A stretch of 64,000 bases of DNA from Salinibaculum sp. SYNS191 (GCF_037338445.1 NZ_CP147838.1:3472001-3536000), one strand, 5' to 3'. Numbered from the stretch's first letter, positions 51,500 through 59,780 are shown. The notes: generated from the sequence alone by a model not told the origin. Program-made: numbers and translations.

Positions 51500-52879
51500 A
51501 TGAGCCCCCCGAGGCGCCCGGTCGCTTGGGCGGCCGGCGTCGCCGCTGCGCTCGCTCTCCTGGCGCTCGCGACCGGGCCGGCACTCGCCCACGGCGGCAG
51601 TCTGGGCGCGGAAAGCCGCCAGGCCGTGACGGTCCCGACGTGGCTCGTCCTGATGACCGGCGGGGCGGCCGTCGGTGCCTCCTTCCTGCTCGCGAGTCTC
51701 GTCACCGACCGGCGACTCATCGAGGCGGTCGACGCCTGGCGTCGCGTGCTCGCCGGTGACGGGCTGACCACTGGTACCCCGCTCCGTCTCACGCGTGCGG
51801 CCGGCGTTCTCCTGCTCGCCGTGACGGTCGCGCTCTGCTTTCTCGCCCCGCAGGCACCGCTGGCGAACTTCGGACTACTCTTTGTCTGGGTCGGCTGGTG
51901 GGCCGGGTTCACGATGAGCACGTACCTCGTCGGGAACACCTGGCCGGCGGTGAACCCCTGGCGGACCATCGCGTCGCCGCTCCCGTCGCTCGGCTACACC
52001 TACCCTGTCGGACTCGGCCTCTGGCCGGCGACGGTGGCGTTGCTGGCACTCATCTGGGTCGAGGTGGTCAGCCCCATCGCCGACGAACCCGCCGTCCTCG
52101 GCGGCGTCATCCTCGTCTACTCCGTGCTGACGCTGTCCGGGGCCGTCGTCTTCGGTGTCGAGGACTGGTTCGGACGGGCCGACCCCATCGCGCGCGTGTT
52201 CCACCACTACGGGCACGTCGCGCCGCTGTCCCGCGACGCCGACGGTGTGTCCGTCTCGCTGCCGGCCGCTCGCCTGACCGACCTCGGGGTTCGCACCCGC
52301 AGCGAGGTGGCATTCGTCGTCGCCCTGCTGTGGGGCACGACCTTCGACGGCTTCGTGTCCACGCCCGCCTGGCGGTCCGTCGTCGACGCGTTCGGGTTCG
52401 TCCCGCTGTCGGCGCTGTACCCGCTCGCGCTCGCTGCCGGGTTCGGGGTCTTCCTGCTCGCCTTCGACGCGGCGACGCGAGCGAGCAAGCGTATCTCCGG
52501 GACGTACCTGACCAGGGCGGAACTCGCCCGACAGTTCGCGCCGCCGCTTCTGGCTATCGCGGCCGGCTACCACCTCGCGCACTACCTGGGGTACTTCCTC
52601 TCGCTGTCGCCGGCGCTGGCCGTCGTCGCGGCCGCGCCGCTGAACCCACCCATCGACGTGCCGCTGCTGGCGCTGCCGGGGTGGTTCGAGACGGTCGGGA
52701 TGCTGGCGATTCTCGTCGGCCACGTCCTCGCCATCTGGGCCGCCCACACCACCGCCTACGACATCTTCCCCGGCCGCCTGCAGGCGATTCGGAGCCAGTA
52801 CCCCTACATCGCGGTGATGGTGTTCTACACGATGACTAGCCTGTGGATTATCGCACAACCGGAGGTGCCACCGCCGTGA
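51500..52879 (+). CDS. Large membrane protein of unknown function beside coxC
   Basis: A 459-residue protein with a signal-like first segment ending ALAHGGS, then about 11 membrane helices. His-rich loops include VFHHYGHVAP and helices with YHLAHYLGYFL near residue 355, which could bind heme or metal. The family is not recognised, but its place next to an oxidase subunit suggests a role in respiration or oxidase assembly. The stop overlaps the next start (GTGA). Confidence 0.68.
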   Translation: MSPPRRPVAWAAGVAAALALLALATGPALAHGGSLGAESRQAVTVPTWLVLMTGGAAVGASFLLASLVTDRRLIEAVDAWRRVLAGDGLTTGTPLRLTRAAGVLLLAVTVALCFLAPQAPLANFGLLFVWVGWWAGFTMSTYLVGNTWPAVNPWRTIASPLPSLGYTYPVGLGLWPATVALLALIWVEVVSPIADEPAVLGGVILVYSVLTLSGAVVFGVEDWFGRADPIARVFHHYGHVAPLSRDADGVSVSLPAARLTDLGVRTRSEVAFVVALLWGTTFDGFVSTPAWRSVVDAFGFVPLSALYPLALAAGFGVFLLAFDAATRASKRISGTYLTRAELARQFAPPLLAIAAGYHLAHYLGYFLSLSPALAVVAAAPLNPPIDVPLLALPGWFETVGMLAILVGHVLAIWAAHTTAYDIFPGRLQAIRSQYPYIAVMVFYTMTSLWIIAQPEVPPP

Positions 52880-53163
52880 CCGTCCAGCAGTCCCGCGCCG
52901 AGGACGAGACACGACTCGACACCGACCCGCCCGACGCCGACGCCGCGGTCTGTGACCGCTGTGGCAGACCCTTCGCCAGCGAGACCCTGCTGGCGCTGCA
53001 CCGCGGGCAGGCCCACGCCGACGACCTCTCCGACGAGGAGATCGCGGCCTTCGATGCGGCCTACGAGGACGAGCAGGCGGACATCCGCCTGTTCCGGCTG
53101 AAAGCGGTGGGTGCGCTCGTCCTCGTCTACTTCGGGTTCCTGATTGTCTACGCCCTCGTCTGA
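52876..53163 (+). CDS. C2H2 zinc-finger membrane-anchored small protein
   Basis: A 95-residue protein with a C2H2-type finger CDRCGRPFASETLLALHRGQAH at about residues 28-48 (two Cys, two His), an acidic helix, and a C-terminal membrane helix VGALVLVYFGFLIVYALV. It starts at GTG 52876, overlapping the previous stop by 4 bp, so it is coupled to the large membrane protein. It resembles DUF7410 proteins. The finger probably faces the cytosol. Confidence 0.75.
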   Translation: MTVQQSRAEDETRLDTDPPDADAAVCDRCGRPFASETLLALHRGQAHADDLSDEEIAAFDAAYEDEQADIRLFRLKAVGALVLVYFGFLIVYALV

Positions 53164-53205
53164 CCTTCGTAACTGTAATGACCCCGAAGCGTCGTAAATC
53201 AGGGC

Positions 53206-53490
53206 ATGGAACTGCGGGTCATCGAGAAAGAGGACACGATGCTGTCGATAGAGGTCGCCGGCGAGGACCACACCTTCATGAACGTCCTGAAGGGTGCGCT
53301 GCTGGAGACCGACGGCGTCACGGCCGCCACCTACGACGTGAACCCCGAGCAGTCGGGGGGACAGACCGAGCCGATTCTGACCATCAAGACCGAGGAGAGC
53401 GTCGACGCACTGGACGCCCTGGAGGCGGGTGCCGACCGCGTCATCGACAAGTCACGGAACTTCCGTGACGCCTACGAAGCGGCGGTCTAA
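53206..53490 (+). CDS. rpoL: DNA-directed RNA polymerase subunit L
   Basis: A 94-residue Rpo11/RpoL subunit, the partner of RpoD in the alpha-like assembly platform. It shows [22 protein letters not shown], the conserved dimerisation helix region, then [15 protein letters not shown] and PILTIKT. Length is normal. It overlaps the convergent zinc-ribbon/SCP gene by 4 bp at the 3-prime ends. Confidence 0.95.
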   Translation: MELRVIEKEDTMLSIEVAGEDHTFMNVLKGALLETDGVTAATYDVNPEQSGGQTEPILTIKTEESVDALDALEAGADRVIDKSRNFRDAYEAAV

Positions 53491-54305
53491 CAGGCAATCT
53501 GTGTCAGGACGACGGTCCCGTCCGGAGCGGCGTGGACGTCGACCCCGATTTTCGTCACGTCACTGCGAAACGCCGTCGAGAGACTGTTACTCTCCGCGAG
53601 CGCGGCCGCGACGTCGCTCGCCGTGTCGTCCGTCCCGACGGCGACCGCGCCGGTCTGGAGCGTCGCGCCGCCCTGGCAACTCCCGGCGACCAGTTCGGCG
53701 ATTCGCTCCCGCTCGGGGAGCGACCCGTCGGCGTACTGCGTTTTCACGACGCGCTGGTTCACGAACGTCGCCACCTCGTCGAGCCGGTCGTCGCTCGCGA
53801 GTTCGGACGCGTTCGCGCCCGTCCGCTCGTCGTTGATACGCGCGAGATACGCCGTCTCGACGTCCGACAGCGTCACGCCGTCGATAGCGGTATCGCTGCC
53901 GGGGACGTCCGAGACGTCGGGGACAGCGTTGCCAAAGCCCGGCAGGGCGATGACGCCGGTCAGGCCGAGGACGAAAAGCGCCGCGAGCGCGAGCACGGCG
54001 ACCAGTCCCAGGACGTACCGCGGAGTGAGGAGGTCGAGATAGCCCGGCGCGGTCAGTTCCGCGTCGTCGACCTCCTGGCGCTGCCGGACGAGTTTCTCGT
54101 TGCCACACCGCGAACACGGTGGCGTGTGCTTGGTGTGCTCGCGGCCGCACTCGGTGCACACCCAGACCGTTGCCTCAGTGCCGAGTTCCGACTCCGAATC
54201 CGCGACCGGCACGACCGCCTTCTCGAAGGTACCGTGGCCGCAGTTGTCACACGGCGGGTCGTTCTCGTCGTGGGGTTTGCCACACCACTCGCACCGCCAT
54301 TCCAT
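53487..54305 (-). CDS. Double zinc-ribbon, membrane-anchored SCP/CAP-like protein
   Basis: A 272-residue protein. Two zinc ribbons lie at the N-terminus (C5, C8, C19, C22 and CTEC...CSRC near residues 50-68), then one membrane helix (about residues 96-118), then an extracellular domain. That domain reads [33 protein letters not shown] and IVG-like ends, resembling a divergent SCP/CAP domain, with Cys in GSCQGG and the final TQIAC likely disulfide bonded. Its job is unknown. Confidence 0.7.
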   Translation of the reverse strand: MEWRCEWCGKPHDENDPPCDNCGHGTFEKAVVPVADSESELGTEATVWVCTECGREHTKHTPPCSRCGNEKLVRQRQEVDDAELTAPGYLDLLTPRYVLGLVAVLALAALFVLGLTGVIALPGFGNAVPDVSDVPGSDTAIDGVTLSDVETAYLARINDERTGANASELASDDRLDEVATFVNQRVVKTQYADGSLPERERIAELVAGSCQGGATLQTGAVAVGTDDTASDVAAALAESNSLSTAFRSDVTKIGVDVHAAPDGTVVLTQIAC

Positions 54306-54436
54306 TGCCGGTAGGTAGGTGACACCCCAGGAAGTATGTACCGCTCGACGGACCTTTCGAGGAGTGGACGACGTTTCGACGGGTGGACGCGAACCCCCTT
54401 GTGTGGCCTGGCGGTACTCCCGTGCAGGTGACACGA

Positions 54437-54766
54437 ATGCACGTCCCCCTTCCCCGAAACCGTCTCGTCCAGTTGACCCTCGTCGGTGCGCTGTTGACGA
54501 CGCTCGTCGCCGCCGCCCTCGTGGTGCCCGGTGGACTCGGCGACCAGTCGCCGGCCCCCCGCGACGCGACCGACAACCTCAGTGCCGACGCCCCGACGCC
54601 CAACGGGAACTTCACGCCCGCCGTCTCCGGTGGCGGCGGTTCCGGCGAGTACGAAGACGAGGAGTACGAACCGGACGAACACGAGCGAGAGGAGGAAGAG
54701 GAAGACGACGACGAGGAGTACGAACAGCACCACGAGGTCACGGACGCGGTGGGTGAGCGCCCGTGA
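54437..54766 (+). CDS. Membrane-anchored, extremely acidic small protein
   Basis: A 109-residue protein. Residues 9-32 form a signal or anchor helix. A Pro/Gly-rich spacer with an NFT sequon follows, then a Glu/Asp/Tyr-rich tail (residues 70-102, EYEDEEYEPDEHEREEEEE) with some His. No domain is recognised. The tail could bind cations or a cationic partner on the cell surface. Its last 4 bp overlap the ApbE start, so it is first in a coupled four-gene unit. ATG 54383 is an alternative start. Confidence 0.62.
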   Translation: MHVPLPRNRLVQLTLVGALLTTLVAAALVVPGGLGDQSPAPRDATDNLSADAPTPNGNFTPAVSGGGGSGEYEDEEYEPDEHEREEEEEDDDEEYEQHHEVTDAVGERP

Positions 54767-55635
54767 GCGAGCGCCTCGCTGCACTCACTGCACGCCTCGG
54801 GACCGCGAGCACTGAGTTCGAGTGTTGTGACACGGCGTTCCGTCTCGAGGTCCGCGGCCCCGCCGCGTCGCGTGCGCTCGACCGTGCGGCATCGACGGCC
54901 CGCCGACTGGAGGCGCAACTCGACGCCTTCGACGACAGCAGCGCCGTCGCGTGCCTCAACGAGACGGGTTGCGTCGAGAACGAACACGTCGCCCGCGTCG
55001 TCCGGCGGGCTCTCGCCTACCGCGAGCGCACCGACGGCGTCTTCGACGTCCAGCGGGGGCGGCTGGAACACGACCTGAAGCGGTACCTTCGCGGCGACGT
55101 CGACGAGCCCCCGTCGCCGGACGACGACGCCGACGCGGCGGTGACCGTGAACGGTGACACTGTCGAAACCTCTGCACCGCTTGACCTCAACGGGCTGGCG
55201 AAGGGCTACATCGTCGACCGCGTTCACGACGCCGCTGCCGGGCTCGGCCGGACTGTTTTCGTCAGCGGTGGGGGCGACATGACGCCGCCCCCCGCCCCCG
55301 TCGGCGTCGAGAGCCCGTGGGACGACACCCACCTGCGGGCGCTCGACACGGACTGGGCAGTGGCGACTTCCGGCGGCTACCGACGCGAACGCGGCGGTCT
55401 CGACCACATCTACGACCCCAGGGCGGGGACGGTCGGGAGTCGTCACGACCTGGTGACGGTGGTGGCGGAACGCGACTGCACGGAGGCCGACGCGCTCGCG
55501 ACGACGCTGGCTGTCCTCCCCCACGAGGCGGCACTGTCGCTCGCGGAGGACTGGCAGGGCGTCGAGGCGCTTGTGGTCACCTGCGGCGTCTTCCGGGAGA
55601 CGGAGGGGTTCGGCGACCATGTCGTCGCGACGTGA
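54763..55635 (+). CDS. apbE: ApbE-family FAD:protein FMN transferase
   Basis: A 290-residue flavinyltransferase that attaches FMN to a Thr or Ser of a partner protein. Conserved parts: LDLNGLAKGYIVDRV near residue 140, VSGGGDM, WAVATSGGYRRERGG with HIYDPRAG, and EADALATTLAVL. It starts at GTG 54763 overlapping the previous stop. No signal peptide is visible, so it may act in the cytosol before export of its target. The neighbours suggest the acceptor is encoded in the same unit. Confidence 0.88.
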   Translation: MSERLAALTARLGTASTEFECCDTAFRLEVRGPAASRALDRAASTARRLEAQLDAFDDSSAVACLNETGCVENEHVARVVRRALAYRERTDGVFDVQRGRLEHDLKRYLRGDVDEPPSPDDDADAAVTVNGDTVETSAPLDLNGLAKGYIVDRVHDAAAGLGRTVFVSGGGDMTPPPAPVGVESPWDDTHLRALDTDWAVATSGGYRRERGGLDHIYDPRAGTVGSRHDLVTVVAERDCTEADALATTLAVLPHEAALSLAEDWQGVEALVVTCGVFRETEGFGDHVVAT

Positions 55636-55906
55636 GACGACCGTCGCCGTCGCCGCGCTCCTGACCTTCGCGGCGACGGTTCCGGCCGTGCTCGCCATCG
55701 CCGACGTCCGCGAGCGGCAGGTGGCCACGGACCAGCGCACCGACCTCGTCGACTCACAGGTCACGACCCGCCAGGCACCGGCGGACTACGACGGCGACGG
55801 CGTTACCGACGGCCGCGACGAGTGTCCCACGCGGCCGGAGACGCGAAACGGCTTCCAGGACGGCGACGGCTGTCCGGACCTCGTGGCGACGACGGGGGCC
55901 TCGTAG
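55619..55906 (+). CDS. Thrombospondin type 3 repeat exported protein
   Basis: A 95-residue protein with an N-terminal signal or anchor (residues 6-28) and one calcium-binding thrombospondin type 3 repeat: DYDGDGVTDGRDECPTRP followed by GFQDGDGCPD. It ends VATTGAS, where TGAS fits the S/T-G-A-S/T core of ApbE flavinylation sites; its position at the extreme C-terminus makes this tentative. It overlaps apbE by 17 bp and abuts the bis-heme protein gene. Confidence 0.7.
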   Translation: MSSRRETTVAVAALLTFAATVPAVLAIADVRERQVATDQRTDLVDSQVTTRQAPADYDGDGVTDGRDECPTRPETRNGFQDGDGCPDLVATTGAS

Positions 55907-56449
55907 ATGGAACTCGTCTGGTACCTGGATCGGGCTACCGCGCTGGTCGCGTACCCGACGCTGTATCTTGCTGTCCTGACCGGCATCCTCTACAACGCCG
56001 ACGGCTTCGGCGTCCTCCACCGCTCGGCCCGTCGCGTCCACATCGAGGTGTCCGTGCTGGGGATGCTCGTCACGCTCGCGCACGCCGGCCTGGGCGTGGC
56101 CGACACGTACTTCGTGGCCACTGGACAGGTGCCACAGCCGGCCTACAGCGTCGGCTACATGCTCGCTGGCGTCGCGGTCGGTGCCGGCGGCTCGCTGTTG
56201 CTCGTCGTGGCGGTGCTCGGCTTTCTGGACCCGCGACAGTTCGACCGACCGTGGGGGCCGGCGGCCGTCCACGCCTTCGCCTACGGCGGCTTCGCCTTCG
56301 CGACGGTTCACGCGGTGGCCGTCGGGACGGACCTCGCGTCGCTGGCCTTTCCGCTCGTCACTGCCGGACTCTCCTTTCTGGTGTACGTCCTCTTGCTCCG
56401 CCTGGTGACGGACATCAACGCGACCGGGCTGTCGACGAGCGCTCAGTAA
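55907..56449 (+). CDS. Ferric-reductase-like bis-heme membrane protein
   Basis: A 180-residue protein with five to six helices. Two helices carry paired His: H45 and H59 (spacing 14), and H122 and H135 (spacing 13). This is the arrangement that holds two b-hemes in ferric-reductase/NADPH-oxidase-type membrane domains. H38 is an extra candidate. No flavin domain is fused, so electrons would have to come from a partner, plausibly a flavinylated protein. It begins directly after the stop of the previous gene. Confidence 0.78.
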   Translation: MELVWYLDRATALVAYPTLYLAVLTGILYNADGFGVLHRSARRVHIEVSVLGMLVTLAHAGLGVADTYFVATGQVPQPAYSVGYMLAGVAVGAGGSLLLVVAVLGFLDPRQFDRPWGPAAVHAFAYGGFAFATVHAVAVGTDLASLAFPLVTAGLSFLVYVLLLRLVTDINATGLSTSAQ

Positions 56450-56973
56450 CTCTCCCAAAGGTCGAACAGCCGGTCGACGAGCCGGTCGGTGAAGGACGCG
56501 CGGTAGACGGTGTAGAGGTAGCGCACCCGCTGTGGGTCGGTGAGTTCGTAGAGGACGCACCGCCCGTCCCGGTGTTTCTCGACCAGACCGGCGTCCTGGA
56601 GTTTCGAGAGGTGCCAGGAGATGGTCGAGTTCGACTTGTCGAGGTGGTCGGCCAGGTCGGCGGTCGTCAGTTGCTCCTCGGCGGCGAGATAGGCGAGGAC
56701 CCGCCTGGCGAGTGTCCGGCGCAACGCGTTGAGCACCTGCCGGTCGCTCTCGTCGAAGGAGTCCGCCGGGTAGTAGCGGGTGTACTCACCGTCGTCGCTG
56801 ACCTCGACGATGTCCTCGTCCTCCAGCCACCGGAGGTGGTACTGGACTGTCCCTTTCGCCAGGTCCAGGTCGTCGAACAGGGCCCGAACGTGGATCCCCG
56901 GCGTGTCGACGATGCGCTGGTAGATGGCCCGCCGCGTGGGCAGTTCCAACTCGGCCGCGGTGTCTTCGGACAT
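56443..56973 (-). CDS. Double winged-helix transcriptional regulator
   Basis: A 176-residue protein with two winged helices: residues 12-70 (GIHVRALFDDLDLAKGTVQYHLRWLEDEDIV) and 90-150 (LTTADLADHLDKSNSTISWHLSKLQDAGLV), like haloarchaeal ArsR-type tandem regulators. Its C-terminus overlaps the bis-heme gene by 7 bp in convergent orientation. ATG 56973 is used; GTG 56979 would give a 4-bp overlap with the upstream membrane protein gene. Confidence 0.82.
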   Translation of the reverse strand: MSEDTAAELELPTRRAIYQRIVDTPGIHVRALFDDLDLAKGTVQYHLRWLEDEDIVEVSDDGEYTRYYPADSFDESDRQVLNALRRTLARRVLAYLAAEEQLTTADLADHLDKSNSTISWHLSKLQDAGLVEKHRDGRCVLYELTDPQRVRYLYTVYRASFTDRLVDRLFDLWESY

Positions 56974-56975
56974 CG

Positions 56976-57272
56976 TCACTTCCGGAGTGCGACGAAGAAG
57001 GCCAGCAGGCCGACCAGTATCAGTACCGCCGACCCGTGTTCCAGCAACTCGACGGTCTGGTAGCCGAGATACGCCACGACGAAGTACTCCAGGAAGACGA
57101 CCAGCCCGTAGACTGCGAACAGCCCGTAGGCCCCACTGACCAGCAGCATCCGCCGGTCGCGCTCCCGCCGGTACGCCATCGCGCTCAACGTCGCCAGCGC
57201 GACACCCACCACCAAGATGCCGAGACTGACGAGCTGTTCGAGTTGCTGGGCCAGCGTCACCACGTTGGACAC
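56976..57272 (-). CDS. Three-helix membrane protein (DUF7521-like)
   Basis: A 98-residue membrane protein with three helices and a basic loop YRRERDRR after the first, similar in plan to the one at 9.0 kb. It starts at GTG 57272 and overlaps or abuts the winged-helix gene that follows. The repeated pairing with a regulator in this window supports a membrane sensor plus regulator unit. Confidence 0.65.
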   Translation of the reverse strand: MSNVVTLAQQLEQLVSLGILVVGVALATLSAMAYRRERDRRMLLVSGAYGLFAVYGLVVFLEYFVVAYLGYQTVELLEHGSAVLILVGLLAFFVALRK

Positions 57273-57343
57273 CCCTCGCTCATTCGGCCAGACCTACGTT
57301 CCCGTCCCGAAAAGCCGTTGTCGTCCAGCCGTCGAACCGTCGT

Positions 57344-57382
57344 CTACAGGCGGACCGGAATGCCGCGCTCGGCCGGATACTC
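57344..57382 (-). pseudogene. Vestigial duplicate of the hisF 3-prime end
   Basis: Minus-strand codons read [16 protein letters not shown]; the intact HisF ends [16 protein letters not shown]. Nearly every third base differs (for example GGC/GGA, CCG/CCA, GTC/GTT, CGC/CGA, CTG/CTC and stop TAG/TGA) while residues stay the same. It lies 97 bp beyond the real stop. The remnant has the more GC-rich codons. Confidence 0.68.
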
Positions 57383-57478
57383 CGTTACCACCTTTTTCCC
57401 GTTCGGGTGCGCAAGCGCACCACTCACGGCAAAAACGTGGGCGAAAAAGGCGCGCTCACTCCGTTCGCGCGGGCCGGC

Positions 57479-58291
57479 TCAGAGTCGAACTGGAATCCCG
57501 CGCTCGGCCAGATACTCCTTGGTCTCCTGTATCGTGTACTCGCCGAAGTGGAAGATAGAAGCGGCGAGAGCGGCGTCGGCGTTTGCCTCCGTGAACACCT
57601 CGTAGGCGTGTTCGGGGCTGCCACAGCCGGAGGACGCGATGACCGGCGTCGAGACGGCGTCGCAGACGGCCGTCATCAGCGGGATGTCGTAGCCCTCCTT
57701 GGTCCCGTCGGCGTCGATGGAGTTGACGAACAGTTCGCCCGCGCCGCGGTCCTCGGCTTCCTTCGCCCACGCGACGACGTCGGTCCCGGTGCCCTCGCGG
57801 CCGCCCTTGACGGTACACTCGAACCAGCAGGACTCGCCGTCGACCTCCGCGTAGTACTCGCCCTCGTCGTCGTAGCGCCGGCGGGCGTCGACCGAGATGA
57901 CGATGCACTGGTTGCCGAAGGCGCGTGCGCCCTCCTCGATGAGGGCGGGGTTCTCCAGCGCGCCCGTGTTGATCGAGACCTTGTCCGCGCCCGCGCGCAG
58001 TGTCTCCTTGATGTCCTCGCGCGTGCGGATGCCACCGCCGACGGTCAGCGGGATGAACACCTCGTCGGCGACGGCGGAGACGGTGTCGAGCATCGTCTCC
58101 CGTCCCTCGGCGCTTGCCGTGATATCCAGGAAGACGAACTCGTCGGCCCCGGCCTCGTTGTAGCGTTTGGCCATCTCCACCGGGTCTCCGGTGTATTTCA
58201 GGTCCTCGAAGTTCGTCCCCGTGTAGACGGCCGCCTCGCCGTCCTCGTCGACGTCCACGTCGATACAGGGGATGATTCGCTTCGTTAGCAC
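57479..58291 (-). CDS. hisF: Imidazole glycerol phosphate synthase cyclase subunit
   Basis: A 270-residue TIM barrel that, with HisH, makes imidazole glycerol phosphate and AICAR in histidine synthesis. Key parts are [12 protein letters not shown] with the catalytic Asp near residue 10, [37 protein letters not shown], the second catalytic Asp in [11 protein letters not shown], and PVIASSGCG. It starts at GTG 58291; the frame continues upstream without family similarity. A duplicate of its tail lies downstream. Confidence 0.95.
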   Translation of the reverse strand: MLTKRIIPCIDVDVDEDGEAAVYTGTNFEDLKYTGDPVEMAKRYNEAGADEFVFLDITASAEGRETMLDTVSAVADEVFIPLTVGGGIRTREDIKETLRAGADKVSINTGALENPALIEEGARAFGNQCIVISVDARRRYDDEGEYYAEVDGESCWFECTVKGGREGTGTDVVAWAKEAEDRGAGELFVNSIDADGTKEGYDIPLMTAVCDAVSTPVIASSGCGSPEHAYEVFTEANADAALAASIFHFGEYTIQETKEYLAERGIPVRL

Positions 58292-58451
58292 GTGAAACCC
58301 CTTCGAGCGACGCGCGTTTGACCGTTTCGGGTCCACACAGAAACTGCGGTGGCGCGTCGTCGACCCCGCCGCCGTCCCGTGACGGGTCCGGACCGCCCCG
58401 CCGTCCTGTAATCGATTCATAGTTAAGTCGCTCTGGCGTCACTCTCTACCT

Positions 58452-59006
58452 GTGACCGAGGACGACTCACTCCACGCGGAGTACGCGACCAGCTCGAAAC
58501 TCATGGACCTGCTCAAGTACGCCGCAGAGAGCCTGAGCATCGAGTTCGACCGGTGGGGTGAACAGTACGTCAGCGGCCCGAGTCTCTACTTTCTGGTCGT
58601 CGCCGACGTCGACTTCGGCGACTACGCCGACCCGCTCGGAGCGAACTCGTGGCCGGTCGACCGCTGCCAGGTCGTCACCGACTCGCCGGAAGCGTTCATC
58701 GAGGCCGCGCGGGACGTGGCGTTCACCCGCGACGGCGCGGTCGTCATCACCGCGGACGGGACCATCCAGGACCAGATGGTCCGCGTGCGGAGTCCGAGCA
58801 CCGCCGAGGTCCGCGGGCGCGACGCCATCACCGCCGCCGACTGGATGGGGACGAAACATCTCAGCGCCGTCGAGGCCTCGACCCGGAAGGAGGTCCTCGC
58901 GGCCGTCACCGTCAGCGAGGAGGACGGCCGCGTCACCATCTTCCAGGACGGGTCCTACGACGACTACGAGCGTGAGGAACTCGGCGGCCGCTGGCGGCCC
59001 GACTGA
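58452..59006 (+). CDS. dacZ: Diadenylate cyclase DacZ (c-di-AMP synthase)
   Basis: A 184-residue DisA_N-domain protein. The two diadenylate cyclase motifs are present: DGA in FTRDGAVVITADGTIQ near residue 95, and the GTKHLSAVEAST segment that corresponds to the GxRHRAA motif of bacterial enzymes. The size and variant motif fit euryarchaeal DacZ, which makes cyclic di-AMP from two ATP and is important for osmotic control in haloarchaea. It starts at GTG 58452 and is divergent from hisF. Confidence 0.88.
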   Translation: MTEDDSLHAEYATSSKLMDLLKYAAESLSIEFDRWGEQYVSGPSLYFLVVADVDFGDYADPLGANSWPVDRCQVVTDSPEAFIEAARDVAFTRDGAVVITADGTIQDQMVRVRSPSTAEVRGRDAITAADWMGTKHLSAVEASTRKEVLAAVTVSEEDGRVTIFQDGSYDDYEREELGGRWRPD

Positions 59007-59054
59007 CCGTCCGACTCCGATACACCGAAGTGGGATGGCGACGAACCCGCGGAC

Positions 59055-59246
59055 ATGGCCGACGACCACCACGAAGAGGAGCGTCCGGCGTACGACCCCA
59101 CGTCGCCGACGCCCCCGGACAGGGAACCGCCGCTGCGAAGCACCGCCCCCCAGAGCGAGTACACGATGGGCCAGGTCGCCGTCGGATTCGTCATCATGCT
59201 CGTCGGACTCGTCGTCACCTTCGGCCTCCCGCTGGCACTCGCCTGA
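59055..59246 (+). CDS. Small single-helix membrane protein (DUF7550-like)
   Basis: A 63-residue protein: an acidic, Pro-rich soluble N-terminus (MADDHHEEERPAYDP) and one C-terminal membrane helix MGQVAVGFVIMLVGLVVTFGLPLALA region. It resembles a small haloarchaeal family of unknown function. It follows dacZ by 48 bp on the same strand. Confidence 0.68.
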   Translation: MADDHHEEERPAYDPTSPTPPDREPPLRSTAPQSEYTMGQVAVGFVIMLVGLVVTFGLPLALA

Positions 59247-59324
59247 CAGGTTCCGACCCCGGCGCCCTCGTGCGTCGAGCGAGATGGGAAGGTTAAAGAA
59301 ACCCACTCTGCTATGACCGAGTGC

Positions 59325-59458
59325 GCCCGGGTGGCTTAGCTGGACATAGCGCCGCACTCATAGGGTTCTCACACACGCGGCACACCGGCATTCCCACGAG
59401 GCATCCGCCTCGGACCTGGGATATGCGGAGATCGAGGGTTCGGAGCCCTCCCCGGGCA
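59325..59458 (+). tRNA. Elongator tRNA-Met (CAT) with a 60-nt intron
   Basis: Acceptor stem GCCCGGG/CCCGGGC, discriminator A 59458. Anticodon stem CCGCA/TGCGG; loop CTCATA then A38. The intron is 59363-59422 between positions 37 and 38. A bulge-helix-bulge fits exactly: bulge TA/G, central helix CTCA with TGGG (one G-U), bulge AT/A. Haloarchaea are known to have introns in elongator tRNA-Met. Confidence 0.93.
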
Positions 59459-59780
59459 CTACTTCCACACGACACCGACCCGCTGGTGTCGCGTCACCGC
59501 GTCAGGCCACGTCCAGCGGTGCCGCTGTCCTCCGGGTTACGAAGTCGCAGACACTGTCTGACCACGACTATCAAGCTGCTGTGTCATCGATAACCAAACT
59601 GTGCCAAGCCGGAGCGACTCTCATGCAAATAGGGCCGACGATGTGGGTATCGAGCTAGTACTCAGCTACTACTCGTATCCCTCTGAACTCAACAGACGAG
59701 CGAGTCGCACCTTCTCGAAGTCTCCCCGCAAAAACAAACATCGTTCAGGGGTCGGGAGGCCAGGGTAGGGCCAGGACTCT
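59459..59780. other. Intergenic region with no gene seen
   Basis: These 322 bp downstream of tRNA-Met contain no supported gene or repeat. The centre (59560-59760) is less GC-rich than the flanks. No tRNA-derived duplicate or integrase was seen. Confidence 0.45.
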
